From Stomorhina lunata (lineage: Eukaryota > Arthropoda > Insecta > Diptera > Rhiniidae): a stretch of 64,000 bases of DNA. The notes under the pieces are model-generated. The model saw nothing but the letters and a program-made list of their open reading frames with translations, had not been told where the DNA came from and did no database searches. The stretch is from positions 78,508,137-78,572,136 of the forward strand of contig OW121740.1 in the NCBI GenBank assembly GCA_933228675.1. Reading direction: 5' to 3'. The stretch's first letter is position 1. Each line of letters starts with the position of its first letter. Below are positions 1 to 12,437 of the stretch, in pieces. The position numbers and the translations under genes are program-made.

Positions 1-1127
1 CGCGATTTTGGTCTCACTAAGGAGAAATCGAACTTTTTGCGTCTCGGATGATACAGTGTGGATTTGCGGCTTCAGAAGTGAAAGTAACAGCGTACAGAAA
101 CCGTCACAAGGAGTATGCAAAATTTTATACAAAGAAAGACCAAATATGTTTTTGCAGGGACATTTCAGGCTTGTTCCAAGAGCTTCACCAAATTCACAAC
201 CCCAACGAATGGAGGTTGTTTATTGACAGCAACAAAGAGAGCTTGAAGGCAGTTCTCTTACATAATGGGAATGAAAAGCCATCTGTTCCTATTGCTCATG
301 CAGTTCATTCAAAGGAGAACTATGAAACTATGGACATTTTGCTGAAATGCATAGAGTATAGGAAATACAATTGGAAAATATGCGCCGACCTTAAAGTTGT
401 GGCCATTCTGTGTGGACTTCAAGGAGGCTATACGCGACATTGCCTTTGGAATAGCCGCGCTGATGATCAGCATTATATAAAAAAATGGCCGGTACGAACG
501 AAACCTGTAGTTGGAGAAGCGAATGTTCAGCGCAAACCACTAATTGAGAACCGTGAAAATATAATACTTCCGCCGCTGCACATAAAATTGGGTTTGATTA
601 AAAATTTTGCCAAAAAATTAGACAAAGAAGTTGAAGCTTTTGCCTATTTACGGTCAATTTTCCCTTACCTTTCGCTGGCAAAAATTAAAGAAGGAGTCTT
701 CGCAGGACCCGAGATAAAAAAAATTTTGAAAGATGAAAAATTCCCAAAGCTGTTATCACCCATCGAAGCCGCAGCATGGAATTCCTTCAGGCTTGTTGTG
801 GAAAACTTTTTAGGAAACAACAAAAGCCCGAATTATAAGGACATAGTTGAGGATCTGGTAAAGAACTATGAAGCCATGGGAGTGCACATGTCACTTAAAA
901 TACACTTTCTGCATTCTCATTTGGATTTTTTCCCTGAGAATTTAGGAGACGTGAGCGACGAACACGGCGAGCGCTTTCATCAGGAATTGAAGGCTATGGA
1001 ACGACGCTATCAGGGCATCTATGACACGGCTATGATGGGTGACTATATTTGGACCCTAATACGTGAGACCGATTGCAGCGAATACAAAAAACAAAGAAGA
1101 AGTCAGCGGTTTTTCCACATGGCATAA
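1..1127 (+). pseudogene. Decayed transposase-like ORF, GERFHQ family, truncated by the window edge
   Basis: A 359-codon reading frame (48-1127) belongs to a protein family that I recall as multi-copy and mostly unannotated in arthropod and cnidarian genomes; no name is certain. The family reading begins in another frame at base 1 (RDFGLTKEKSNF...) and shifts near base 50, so the true start lies left of the window. Visible motifs in order: WRLFID (Asp60 of the ORF), ICADLK (Asp114), LPPLHIKLGL (~175), then KIHFLHSHLDFFPENLG and DEHGERFHQE (His286/289/291, Glu308). Near residue 128 the family normally has a CFLC zinc-binding motif; here GGYTRHCLWNSRAD suggests a small deletion removing it. The spacing Asp-Asp-CxxC-His-Glu fits an RNase-H-fold DDE recombinase and resembles RAG1/Transib. 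Function is inferred. A second, partial copy lies at 48867-49367. Confidence 0.6.
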
Positions 1128-1870
1128 AATGTACACTTATATCTTTGTTTTTACTCATTTTTTTTGTGCGTTGATTTGCTTAATTTAATTAGTTAGTTTA
1201 ATTTCGTTAGTTTAGCTAATTGTGCGATACATTGAGCATGTAGTGCTGTAAATAAATTAAAAAATAATATACGAAGACTAATTTGTTTATTTTAAATTAA
1301 GTTCAAATGTATTTATTCGTTTGCGTTGGGTAGGTAAGCTGTGCAAATAATGAAAATCAAAAAATCGTGAAATAGCGGAATTTCGGTCGTTTACCAAAAA
1401 AATAATAAGTCAGCCATTTGTCATCAGATTTTGTTAAGTAAGGGCTTATTTTCTTTGGAAAAGTGTCAGCTATACGTAAAAAAAAATCGCTGTTAACATC
1501 GCGTTTTATATTTTATATGAATTTTTATATGAATTTTTCAGCCACATTTTTACTAAAAAAACCCAGTTTTTTAACCTTTTTAAGCCGCCAACATCAAAAC
1601 TACTAACCCGATTTGAAAATTTTCTGAGAATAAGTTGTAGACGGCTCAATTGTCTTTTAGTAGTAGGATAAAATAGGTCAAAGAAGACTAAAGATATGCT
1701 CAAAATAGTAAGTGTACCTCCAAAAATTAAAAAAAAAAATTAAAAAATTTGTATCTCGCAAACCAGTCGACAGAAAAATTTTTAAAATTCATTTTCGTGT
1801 TCAGTAGGTCCAAATCCATGAGAAAAAGTATGCTAGAAACAAATAACAGACAAAAGTTTGTTATTTGTGA
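1128..1870. other. AT-rich spacer, nothing recognised
   Basis: This is the 3' flank of the GERFHQ-family pseudogene. It contains AATAAA-like stretches at 1249-1270 that could have served as its polyadenylation signal. There is no repeat copy or coding similarity that I can name. The short minus-strand frame at 1506-1703 is low complexity. Confidence 0.4.
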
Positions 1871-1879
1871 CCTAGTGAT

Positions 1880-2119
1880 ATTAAATGTATGAAGACATAC
1901 ATATATTTAAAAGCCATATTAATTATCGAGATTTGAAACTTTTTCAGATCAGAAAATCAATATACATATAATATTATTCTTGTAGGACTCACCTAAACAT
2001 ACATACTTGTAATTGACCAAAAACTCTTTCATTTCTGTAATTTACTTTTGTAACACCATTGGTAAAGGGTATTTATGGTTCGCCATAGCCAAATATAGCA
2101 CTCTTACTTGTTTTATTAA
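1880..2119 (+). repeat. INE-1/DINE-1-like repeat, 3' fragment
   Basis: The segment ends with the family 3' signature: ACACCATTGGTAAAGGGTAT, then a GGTTCGCCATAGCC hairpin, then CACTCTTACTTGTTT. The preceding text (GTAATTGACCAAAAACTCTTTC...TTTACTTTTGTAAC) matches the 3' part of the copies ending at 25504 and near 46930. The 5' part of the element is absent. Confidence 0.7.
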
Positions 2120-2127
2120 AAAATATG

Positions 2128-2361
2128 TTAACCCTTAATAGACATGAAGGCAAAAATGGAATTAGTGACAAAACAATTTGTAGATAATTTTTGTCCCCAT
2201 GTCGCAAAAGGGTTAAAATATTTTTTGTCGTATAAGGGCTAAAAAAAAATTTTTATAATAAAAAAAAATTTATCTCAGTGTCAAATAACAACTTTTACAC
2301 GTTTTTTAAAGTGCCAGAAAATGTTTGGGTAATTTTTGCCCCCATGTCTATTAAGGGTTAA
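2128..2361. mobile_element. piggyBac-type MITE with TTAA target duplication
   Basis: Two inverted ends, CCCTTAATAGACATG at 2132 and CATGTCTATTAAGGG ending at 2357, are each flanked by TTAA (2128-2131 and 2358-2361). A TTAA target site and termini starting CCC are the hallmarks of the piggyBac superfamily. The 226-bp interior has no coding potential and contains a further inner copy of the end motif (CCCCATGTCGCAAAAGGGTTAA, about 2194-2215). The element inserted about ten bases after an INE-1-like 3' end. Confidence 0.7.
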
Positions 2362-2592
2362 AATAATTTTTTTCAAATAAAAAAACCTTAGTCGTAGTGT
2401 AAAATAATTACTTCTAAGTATGTTTTTTGAAATTCTGGAATAAATTAATAATATTACGTATTTAAAAAATACAAGAAATCAAATTTTTCAACTTTGACCC
2501 CGGAAAAAAGGGTTAAGTTTACCCAATTTTTAAAAAGATTCCCTGGTTATATTTTTCAGTGTTTGAATTCCTACTTTAGCTCCAACTTTTTG

Positions 2593-2812
2593 AAGTAGAA
2601 GTAGCAGTAGACGCTGTATTATTCCGAAGCATTTATATTTTTAAGCTACTGCTACTTTTCAAAAAACAAAAGCTGCAAGTAGAAGTAGCGGTAGACGCTG
2701 TATTATTCCGAAGCACTTATATTTTTAAGCTACTGCTATTTTTTAAAAAACAAAAGCGGCAAGTAGAAGTAGCCCTTTGCTACTTCAACTAAAAACATTG
2801 GTAGGGGTAGAA
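2593..2812. repeat. 84-bp tandem repeat, about 2.6 copies
   Basis: Units start at 2593, 2677 and 2761 with AAGTAGAAGTAGC. Each unit carries a GTAGACGCTGTATTATTCCG block and ends in a CTACTGCTA stretch that can pair with the unit start, so every unit could fold as a hairpin. The third unit is truncated. Confidence 0.85.
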
Positions 2813-3382
2813 AACAGCAAAAATATTCTATTTCATTTTTGCTTCAATTTGAAGAGTAGCCAAAATCGAAAATATTATCATATCCAGCCGGAAATGCAAT
2901 AAAAAACGTTGGACATTACAGAGAAATCTATGAAATATATTTTTTAAATATCAGAAAAGTTTATAGCCAGCATTAAGCGCCGGAGATGCAATAAAACACT
3001 GTGAAAATTTTAGAAATATCGGCTAGGTATTTATAAAGTTATAAATTTATTCCTGTTAAATATTCATTTCGGCCAATCGTGCGATGAGAGAAATTCAAAT
3101 TTGTAATATTTGTTAACCAAAATTTTCAAAAAATTACCTGTAGTGCTATTCTTTTAAAACTTTCAAAAGGTTTTACCATTCACCACACATTTTGATATTT
3201 GCACTATGTGATTCACTAACTTATTATATAAAATTTTAAAAATAATTATTATTTTATTTATTTTGATTGGATTTTTATTTATTTTGATGATAGATGAATA
3301 TGTACTGAATGAATATTACTATCAAAAGAAGCCGGGCGTCTGTTGAGCAGCTAAGTCACTTATATTTTTTGTTATATTGTTA

Positions 3383-3386
<4 letters not shown>
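2813..3386. other. AT-rich spacer, nothing recognised
   Basis: No open frame, inverted repeat or family copy that I can support. It has the same base composition as the flanking spacers. Confidence 0.35.

Positions 3387-3432
<46 letters not shown>
3387..3432. repeat. (TA)n dinucleotide microsatellite
   Basis: About 46 bases of alternating TA immediately upstream of the AACTCCAACGTGACTGACTG start of the next element. Many microsatellite-associated elements insert at or carry such runs. Confidence 0.9.
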
Positions 3433-3433
<1 letters not shown>

Positions 3434-3436
<3 letters not shown>

Positions 3437-6400
3437 TCCAACGTGACTGACTGACTGATTGACTGACTCATCATCGCACAGCCCAAACGGCTAAATCTAG
3501 AGAGCTGAAATTTTAACAGCGGGTACCTTTTTCAAAGTATAAGGGGGTAAAAAAGGGTAAAAAAGGGAAAAATAAGTAATGCTGTATCTCCGGAAGTAAA
3601 CGTCATAGGCCCAAAATTGAAATTGCGTTGGGATCAGCTACAAAGTACCAAACAGACACGTGTTTGGTACTTTTTAGCAGATGGGAAAAATAGGGGGTAA
3701 AAAGGGTAAAAAATAAAATGTTGGTACTTTTTTAAACCCATGTGTATCTTTTGAACCAATCAACAGAGTAACAAAATTCAAAACGGAGCCGGTAAACAAG
3801 AAAAAAATATTAGACACGTGTTTGGTACTTTTTTGATTCAGGGTTCAAAAAGGGGAAAAGCGGGGAAAAAAATTTAGGGTAGGTCCATTTTTTTTTCTTT
3901 GTATTTCACTTGAACCAATAAAGCTAGAAATAAAATTTATAGGGAGGTCGACTGCCCAGTACAAAATATTAAATACGTATTTGGTACTTTTTTCAATTAA
4001 AAGGGTAAAAAAGGGAAAAATCGGTAACATTATATCTCCTTAACCAACAGCGATAGAAGCGAAGATTAAATTGGCTTGAGATAAGCACTAAAAATTAAGG
4101 GACACGTGTTCGGTACTTTTTTGAAAATCGGCCGTCTAGCGGGCAAAACAGGGTAGAAAAGGTAGAAATTAGTAACATCATATCTCCGAAACCAACATAG
4201 ACAGAAACAAAGTTGAAATTGGATTTGAATCGCCTAGAAAAATAAGGGGACACGTGTTTGGTACTTTTTTGAAAATGGCACTAATAAGGATAAAAAAGGG
4301 TAAAAACTATATTTTGGTACTTTTTTTAACCCATATGTATCTTTTGAACTAATAAACATAGAAACATATTTTATATCGCAACCGATAGATATTAAAAAAG
4401 AACTAAATACGTATTTGGTACTTTTGCGATTAATGGGGTACAAAAGGGTAAAAAAAGGGAAAATATTCAAGGATAGGTTTTTTGGTTTTTAGCCATGGAT
4501 ATCTTTAAGGCTAATGAAGCCAGAAGTATAATTTATTGACTGGTCGATGGACATTGAAAAAAAAACTACGAGTTTGGTACTTTTTTTTAATTTTGGGGGT
4601 AAAAATCTGTAAAGTATATCTTCTAAACCAAAAGTGATAGAAACAAAAACTAAATTGGTCTGAGATCGGCACTTAAAACCAAGGGACATGTGTTCGGTAC
4701 TTTTATGAAATTCAACCTCCTAGAAGGTAAAACAGGGTAGAAAAGGGAGAAATCAGTAATATCATATCTCCGAAACCAATACAGATAGAAACAAAGTTGA
4801 AATTGGATTTAAGTCGGCTAGAAAAATAAGGGGACACGTGTTTGGTACTTTTTTGAAAATGGCACCAATAAGAATGAAAAAGGGTAAAAACTATATTTTG
4901 GTACTTTTTTTAACCCATATGTATCTTTTGAACAGATAAACATAGAAACATATTTTACATCGCAACCGATAGATATTAAAAAAGAACTAAATACGTATTT
5001 GGTACTTTTGCGATTAATGGGGTACAAAAGGGAAAATATTCAAGGATAGGTTTTTTGCTTTTTAGCCATGGATATCTTTAAGGCTAATGAAGTTAGAAGT
5101 ATAATCTATTGACTGGTAGATTTACATTGAAAAGAAATAAGCTACGTGTTTGGTACGTTTTTTTAATTTTGGGGGTAAAAATCGGTAAAGTATATCTTCT
5201 AAACCAAAAGTGATAGAAACAAAAACTAAATTGGTCTGAGATTGGCACTTAAAATTAAGGAACACATGTTCGGTACTTTTTTGAAGTTCAACCTCTTAGA
5301 AGGTAAAACAGGGTAGAAAAGGGAGAAATTAGTAACATCATATCTCCAAACCAACATCGATGCAAACAAAGTTGAAATTGGATTTGAATCGGCTAGGAAA
5401 ATAAGGAGACACGTGCTTGGTACTTATTTGGAAATGGCACTAATAAGGATAAAAAAGGGTAAAAACTATATTTTGGTACTTTTTTCAACTAATATGTATC
5501 TTTTGAACTAATAAACATAGAAACATAATTTATATCGCAACAGATAGATATTAAAAAACAATTAAATACGTATTTGGTACTTTTGCGATTAATGGGGTAC
5601 AAAATGGTAAAAAAGGGAAAATATTTAAGGGTAGGTTTTTTGTTTTTAGCTATGGATATCTTTTAGGCTAATGAATTAGTCTGAGATCAGCACTAAAAAT
5701 TAATGGACACGTGTTCGGTACTTTTTTGAAATTCTCCGAAACTAACACCGATGCAAACGATGTTTAAATTGGATTTGAATCGGATAAAAAAATAAATGGT
5801 CACGTATTTGGTACTATTTCAAAAATGGTACTAATAAGAGTAAAAAAGGGTAAAAACTGTATTTTGGTACTTTTTTAACCCATATATATCTTTTGAACTA
5901 ATAAACATAGAAACATAATTTATATCGCAACTGATAGGCATTAAAAAATTATTAAACACGTATTTGGTACTTTTGCGATTAATGTGGGACGAAAGGGTAA
6001 AAAAAGGGAAAATATTCAAGAGTAGGTTTTTTGCTTTTTAGCTAAGAATATCTTTTCGTCTAATGAAGCCAGAAGCATAATTTATTGGCTGGTAAATTGA
6101 CACTGAAAAAAGTAAAATAAGTGTCTGGTACTTTTTTAATTTTGGGGGTAAGAATCGGTAAAAATATATCTTCTTAGCCAAAAGTGATAGAAACAAAAAC
6201 TAAATCGGTCTAAAATCGGCACTTTAAATTAAGGGACATGTATTCGATACTTTTTTCTTTAATTCGGCCGTTTTGGGGTTAAAACAGGGAAAAAATGGGA
6301 AATATTAGTAACGTCATATTTCCGAAATTCAAAACGATAGGAATAGAGTTGAAATTTGCTTCGGATGGGCTGAAAAAAAAAACGAGAAACGTATTTGGTA

Positions 6401-8400
6401 CTTTTTTGAATATGGTACTAATAAGGGTAAAAAAGGGCAAACACTATATTTTGGTACTTTTTTTGAACCCATACGTATCTTTTGAATTAACAAACATAGA
6501 GAAAAATAAAAAATATATCTAAAATAAAAATATATCTTCTTAGCCAAAAGTGATAGAAACAAAAACTAAATCGGTCTAAAATCGGCACTTTAAATTAAGG
6601 GACATGTATTCGATACTTTTTTCTTTAATTCGGCCGTTTTGGGGTTAAAACAGGGAAAAAATGGGAAATATTAGTAACGTCATATTTCCGAAATTCAAAA
6701 CGATAGGAATAGAGTTGAAATTTGCTTCGGATGGGCTGAAAAAAAAAAACGAGAAACGTATTTGGTACTTTTTTGAATATGGTACTAATAAGGGTAAAAA
6801 AGGGCAAACACTATATTTTGGTACTTTTTTTGAACCCATACGTATCTTTTGAAATAACAAACATAGAGAAACAGTAAACGTCACAATTGATAAGTAACAA
6901 AGAATTATTAGACACGTAATTGGTACTTTTACGATAATTGAGGTAAAAAAGATAAAAACAGGGAAATATTCAAGGGTAGGTTTTTAACTAATGAAGCCAG
7001 AACTATAATTTACAGATGGGTGGATTCATATTGAAAAAGTATAAGACATGTGCTGTTTAGTGGTTAAAAAGTGGAGTAAAAAGGGGGAAAAATCGGTAAC
7101 GTAATATCTTCTAAATCAAAAGTGATAGAAACAAAGATTAAATTGGTCTATAATCAGCATTAAAAATTAAAGGACACAGGTTCGGTATTTATTTTTTAAT
7201 TTGGCCGCTTATTGTTAAAACAGGCTAGAAAATGAATAAATCATATAATCGGCTAGAAAAAGAAAGGAACATGTGTTCTGTTTTTTTTTTTGGAATGGCA
7301 CTAATAAGGGCAAAAAGGGTAAAAACTATATTTTTGTACTTTTTTTAACCCATACGTATCTTTTGAACTTATAAACATAAAGACTCACTTTATGTCACAA
7401 TCAATAAGTATTAACAAAATATTAAACATGTGCTTGGTACTTTTACGATAAATGGGGTTCAAAGAGGTGAAAACGGGAAAATATTCACTTAAGCTAATGA
7501 AGTCAGAAGTATAAATTAGAGATGTGTCAATCAAAGGGGTAAAAAAGGGAAAAATCGATGACATTATATCTTCTAAACCTAATGGATGGAAACAAACACT
7601 AAAATGGTCTAAGATCAGCCCTAAAAATTAAGGGACTTTTCAGTACTTTTTGCAAATTAAACAGTTTTGGGGTTAAAATAGGGTAAAAATAAAAACATTA
7701 GTAAAGTTATATCTCTGATACCAATATCGACAGAAAAAAAATTTAAATTGGATTTAGATCGAATAGAAAAATAAAAAGTCATTTTTTTAGTAGGTACTTT
7801 TCGTAAATGTGCTAAAAATAGGGAATAAAAAGGATAAAAACTAAATTTTGGTACTTTTTTGACCCATATATAATTTTTGAATCAATTATTATAGAAACAA
7901 AATTTATACCGCAATCGAAAATAACAAAAACGGGTCAAAAATTTAAATATAGGTTTTTTCCTTTTAAACTGTGCATGTTGTTTAAATCAATAAAATAATA
8001 AATAAATCAATGATTTATGGACTGTTCTATTGACATTGAAGAAATATGTGACAGGTGTTTGGTATTTTTTTCAATTAACAAAAATGGAGTTAAGATCAGC
8101 AATAAAAATATTAGGACATGTATCCGGATTTTTTTTAATTTGGCTGATCAGGGGTAAACAACGGGTAAAAAAAGGAAACTTTTGTAAAATATTCAAAATC
8201 AAAAGCGACAAGAACAAGAACAAAAATAAGGGAGGCGTGTGTAGTACTTTTTTGAAAATGTAGAGGGTAGGTACTTATTTTGTCCTATATGTATCTTAAG
8301 AACCAATAAGTATTTAATTTAATTTAATTTATTTTGGTAAATTTTGTAACTTTGTCAATTCAAATGGTGCCTCTAACGAAGTAGCGGGTTATAAAGCTAG
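3434..8400 (+). repeat. Minisatellite-rich element with ~585-bp higher-order units
   Basis: It starts with AACTCCAACGTG, a (GACT)n tract and CATCGCACAGCCCAAACGGC. It then repeats a theme of (T)TTGGTACTTTTTT followed by GGGTAAAAAAGGG and a divergent linker. The landmark GGGGACACGTGTTTGGTAC recurs at 4246 and 4830, and as a variant at 5405, giving a period of ~575-585 bp with four or five diverged subunits each. The array decays towards 8300. A possible right end is AGCGGGTTATAAAGCTAG at about 8380-8397, which would fit a Helitron-like CTAG end. No protein is supported; the open frames within it are low-complexity by-products. A related fragment lies at 30150-31000. Confidence 0.6.
6161..6872. 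repeat. Recent 366-bp tandem duplication inside the minisatellite element
   Basis: TATATCTTCTTAGCCAAAAG at 6165 recurs at 6531, and ATGGGAAATATTAGTAACGT at 6301 and 6667 (frames at 6295 and 6661 translate almost identically). The two units, about 6161-6505 and 6527-6872, are almost identical, unlike neighbouring units, so this duplication is much younger than the array. Confidence 0.8.
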
Positions 8401-8410
8401 TATTATATAT

Positions 8411-9223
8411 TTTTATACCCTTCACCAATAGGTGAAAGGGTATTATAAGTTTGTCATTCAGTTTGTAATTTTTTCATTATTCGTCTTAGACACTGTCTGT
8501 CTGTTGAAATCAAGTTTGTGGAGCTCCTTAAAATTAAAATTCATTAAAATCGGTCCATAAACAACCGAGATATCGCTAAAATACTAAACTTCGATGACGA
8601 ATTTTAATTTTTTTTTTAAATATAGTTTTTAAAAATTTTTTTTTTAATTTTTTTCGAATTTCGAATTTTGGCGTTTATAGACCGATTTTGATAAAATTTA
8701 ATAGCATGTTGAGTTGAAGTATTTTCTAAAATCAGGTATATAATTAAATTTTTTTTTTTTATTTTAATTTGTCAATTTGCGTACATCGATAACTTTTGCT
8801 TTGGCGATATCTCAGTTATTGATTTACCGATTTTGATGAAATTCAATAGAGTGCAGCGTTGAACGATTTCCTAAAATTTGATATACAGTTGAAAAAACTT
8901 TTTGTAAAATACAGTTTTAAAATTTTTTTTTTTAAATACTCATCGATTTTTTAATTTTGGCGATATCTCTGGTGTTTATAGACCGATAAAGTTTAAGTAG
9001 AAGTATTTTCTAAAGTATTTTCTAAAATCTGGTATATAATTCAAAAAAAATTTTTTTTAATACTGTTAAAAAAAAAATTAATTTGTCAATTTGCTACATC
9101 GATAACTTTTGCTTTGGCGATATCTCAGTTATTGACCTACCGATCTTAATGAAATTCAATAGTGTGCAGCGTTGAGTGATTTTCCAAAATTTAATATACA
9201 GTTCAATAAACTTTAAAAAAAAA
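8411..9223 (+). repeat. INE-1/DINE-1-like repeat, 5' part
   Basis: It begins TTTTTATACCCTTCACCAATAGGTGAAAGGGTATTAT, a start hairpin, followed by GTTTGTCATTCAGTTTGTAAT and a CTGTCTGTCTG tract. The body consists of repeated modules around GATATCTC...TTTATAGACCGATTTTGAT and TTTTCTAAAATCTG. It is cut at 9223, where an inverted copy starts with ACAAGTAAGAGTG. Confidence 0.7.
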
Positions 9224-9299
9224 CAAGTAAGAGTGCCCTTCACAAATGGTGTTACAAAAGTAAAGTACAGAGTGGAAAAGGCTTTTAGTCAATTACAGG

Positions 9300-10812
9300 C
9301 AGGGACCGAAAATAATAATTATTCTTGAATTTTCAAAGAAAAAAAAGCAATCATATGGAAATATCGCAGAACTAATTTGAAAACATCATTTTGTTTTTTT
9401 TTTCCACTATATTTTCAGAAAATGACATGCTTTTTAAATTTTTGATTTGATTTATTTATTTATTTTCATTTCCTGCACAACAAGACTTAAGTCTTATATT
9501 TAAAGTACAGGAACGCAAAAAAAAAAATTTTTGATTTGTATTATTTTTTTCAAAAATAATTTTTATTTTACGATTTTTATTTTTTTTTGTCAAATATATT
9601 TGTCAAATTCTGACAAATATTTTTTTTGGCAAAAATATTTGTAAAGATCTGACAAATATTTGTCAAAAATTGATTTTTAATTTATTTGTCAAGGTCTGAT
9701 AAATATTTTTTTTGGCAAAAATATATGTCAAGATTTGATTTTTATTAATTTTTGACAGAAATAATTGTTATTCTGATTTTTTTGTCAAAAATATTTGTCA
9801 AATAAAAAACGCAGAAATAAAAAAACCAATACAGAATTTAAAAAAAATTAAAAAATTTCCCATAATAACGGTAAATTTTAAAAATTTTCAATAAAAATAA
9901 AAATTTTGAAAATTTCCCATAAAAACGTAGTATTGGAAATTTTCCCATAAAAATGAGAAATTTTCAAAATTTCTTTTAAAAAGGGAAAATTTTGAATATT
10001 GTTTTTTAAAATGTGAAATTTTGAAAATTTCCTATATAAATGGGAAATTATAAAAATTTTCTGTAAAAATGGGAAATTTTGAAAATTTCCAATAAAAAAG
10101 GGAAATATTGAAAATTTTTATGGGAAATTTTCAAAATTTCCCTTTTTTTATGGGAAATTTTCAAAATTTCCATTTTTTATGGAAAATTTTCAAAATTTCC
10201 ATTTTTTATGGAAAATTTTCAAAATTTCCATTTTTTATGGAAAATTTTCAAAATTTCCCTTTTTTATGGGAAATTTTCAAAATTTCCCTTTTTTATGGGG
10301 AATTTTCAAAATTTCCCTTTTTTTATGGGAAATTTTCAAGATTTTCCTTTTTTATGGGAAATTTTCAAAATTTCCCTTTTTTATGGGAAATTTTCAAAAT
10401 TTCCCTTTTTTATGGGAAATTTTCAAAATATGACTTCTTTATGAGAAATTTTCAAAATTTCCTTTTTTATTTTTGCGTTTTTTATTTGACAAATAGATTT
10501 GACAAAAAAAATTTAAATCAGAATAACAATTATTTCTGTTTAAAATAAATAAAAATCAGATCTTTACAAATATTTTTGCCAAAAAAAATATTTGTCAGAC
10601 CTTGACAAATATTTTTGACAAATAAAATAAAAATCAATTTTTGACAAATATTTTTGCCAAAAAAAAATATTTGTCAGAATTTGACAAATATATTTGACAA
10701 AAAAAATAAAAATCATAAAATAAAAATTATTTCTGCCAAAAAAAATAAAAATCGTAAAATAACAATTATATTTTGATTTTTATTATAAATTTCATAATTG
10801 TAACGGTCCCTG
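9300..10812. mobile_element. Foldback hAT-like MITE, 1.5 kb
   Basis: Ends are CAGGGACCG at 9300 and CGGTCCCTG ending at 10812. The interior is a long imperfect inverted repeat of TTTGACAAATATTTTTGGCAAAAA modules around a central minisatellite. Flanks ATTACAGG and ATTACAAT match at six of eight bases. The same host sequence without insertion (GGTCAATTACAAGTATGTATG at about 33148) shows the junction. CAGGG ends and an ~8-bp duplication point to the hAT superfamily; no transposase is present. Confidence 0.65.
10108..10470. repeat. 29-bp AT-rich minisatellite
   Basis: About a dozen units of TTTTTTATGGGAAATTTTCA + AAATTTCCC. Each unit is itself near-palindromic (GGGAAATTTT/AAAATTTCCC). Because 29 is not a multiple of three and the unit lacks stops, all three forward frames stay open and give meaningless MENFQNFHFLW-type proteins. 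Confidence 0.85.
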
Positions 10813-11847
10813 ATTACAATTATGTATGTTTCTGAAGACTGATTTAGGTGTTTATTGATTTTCTAATCTGAAAAAGTTTCAAATCTCGATAATTTACACG
10901 GCTTTTAAATGTGTGTCCTCATACATTTATTTTTTAGGCGATATATGAATAATACTTTATTTTGTGAATAACCTTGTTTTATATTGGGTCTAAATTTTGG
11001 AGGTAGATTGAAATACAAACCATTTCAGAAATAATAGAACATTGTAACATTTCGCACCTTGAGAGAGGTCGTATTTAACTGCATATATCTTTAAAATTAG
11101 AGGACCGGTTGCTTAACTGAGAATATTTAGCGGACCTATTTAGATTAGACTTTTGGCAACAACACTTACGTAAGATATGAATAAAGGCCATCATAATGTT
11201 CAAAAGTCACTTATTTAAGACATATTTCGGTATGCTGAAATCAAGTTTGATGAGCTTCTAGATGACATACCGACATAACTTATATGTAAAGGTTTCATCA
11301 CTATTAAATTATAACATATAGTTCTACTTAAATCAGAGATATAGCCAAAACTCGAAATTCGATGAGAATTAAAATTTTTTTATTAACTGTATTTTTCAAA
11401 ATAACTATGTTTTTTTAAAAAACTATATTTTTTTTTAAAAAAGTGTTTTGAACTGTATATACAATTTTAGGAAATCATTCAACGCAACACATTATTAAAT
11501 TTCATCAAATAGATCAATAACTGAGATATCGCCAAAGCAAAATATATCTATGTACGCAAATTGGCATATTTAAGAAAATTTTTTTTAAAAAACGATATTT
11601 TTTTTTTAAATTTCGAATTATATATCAGATTTTAGAAAATACTCCATTGCAGCATGCTATTAAATTTCATCAAATCACAATCAAAATTTTTTTGAAGAAA
11701 ATAATTTTTTTTTTTTTGAAAAACACATTTTTTAATAAAAAATTTTAATTCTCATCGAATTTTGAGGATATCTCTGGTGTTTATGTTCCGATTTTGATAA
11801 AAATTTAGTATCAAGTTGCGTTGGAGTATTTTCTAAAATCTGATATA

Positions 11848-12437
11848 CAGTGTGTCAGGTAATTGTTTGCATTCAAAAAAGATATTGAAAATGCAATTTA
11901 AATTTCGAAAATTAAACATCAAATAGTTTTAATTTGTTTTTTTTGTTTAACACATACCGTTAATGTAACTGTTTACTACAAAAAGTCGTAAACAAAATTG
12001 AAATAAATACATGCATTGCAACAACAACAATAAAAAAAGAAATATACCCAATTTAAAAGGCGTCAAATAAATGTTTGCACAATAAGTAAAAATAACACCA
12101 AATGTTCATATTTACCGTTATATTTTTGATTTTATAATGTTTGTTGAGTGTTATCCAATGAAGTTAAAGTTATAAAAAGTATTGTAAAAAAAATTTGTGC
12201 ATTAGTTGTCCTAAATTTAAAAAAATGTCTGGAAAATTAATTTCGAAAGGCGTTATAGAAATCCGCCAGGGAAATCGCTAAAATGTTCTCCCGTATGGTT
12301 AGGGCATCAGATCCCGTGCTGAGAATGAAGGAATATTGCAATTAAAAGGGTAACCATACAGCCCCAAATAATATACAATATGAACTAAAAGTAAAATTAT
12401 TAAAACCGTCTGGAGAAAGTGGCACTCCAGCACTAGG
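11848..12437 (+). mobile_element. Tc1-like element, left half
   Basis: It begins after a TA (11846-11847) with CAGTGTGTCAGGTAATTGTT. Further in, an ATG at about 12224 opens MSGKLISKGV, and a shifted frame gives REIAKMFSR, matching the N-terminal helix-turn-helix of Tc1-type transposases as I know it. The catalytic domain is absent. The same text appears inverted at 18980-19597, forming the inner part of the large palindrome. TA flanks are present at both outer ends (11846 and 19598). Confidence 0.55.

Noticed and set aside
3845..6884. Many short minus-strand frames rich in FPFFTLL and KVPKYSFYPF
   Set aside because: They are by-products of the GGTACTTTTTT/GGGTAAAAAAGGG satellite theme.
10108..10548. 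146-codon forward frame and two overlapping companions
   Set aside because: All three frames are open because the 29-bp repeat lacks stops; the proteins are the same peptide theme in shifted registers.
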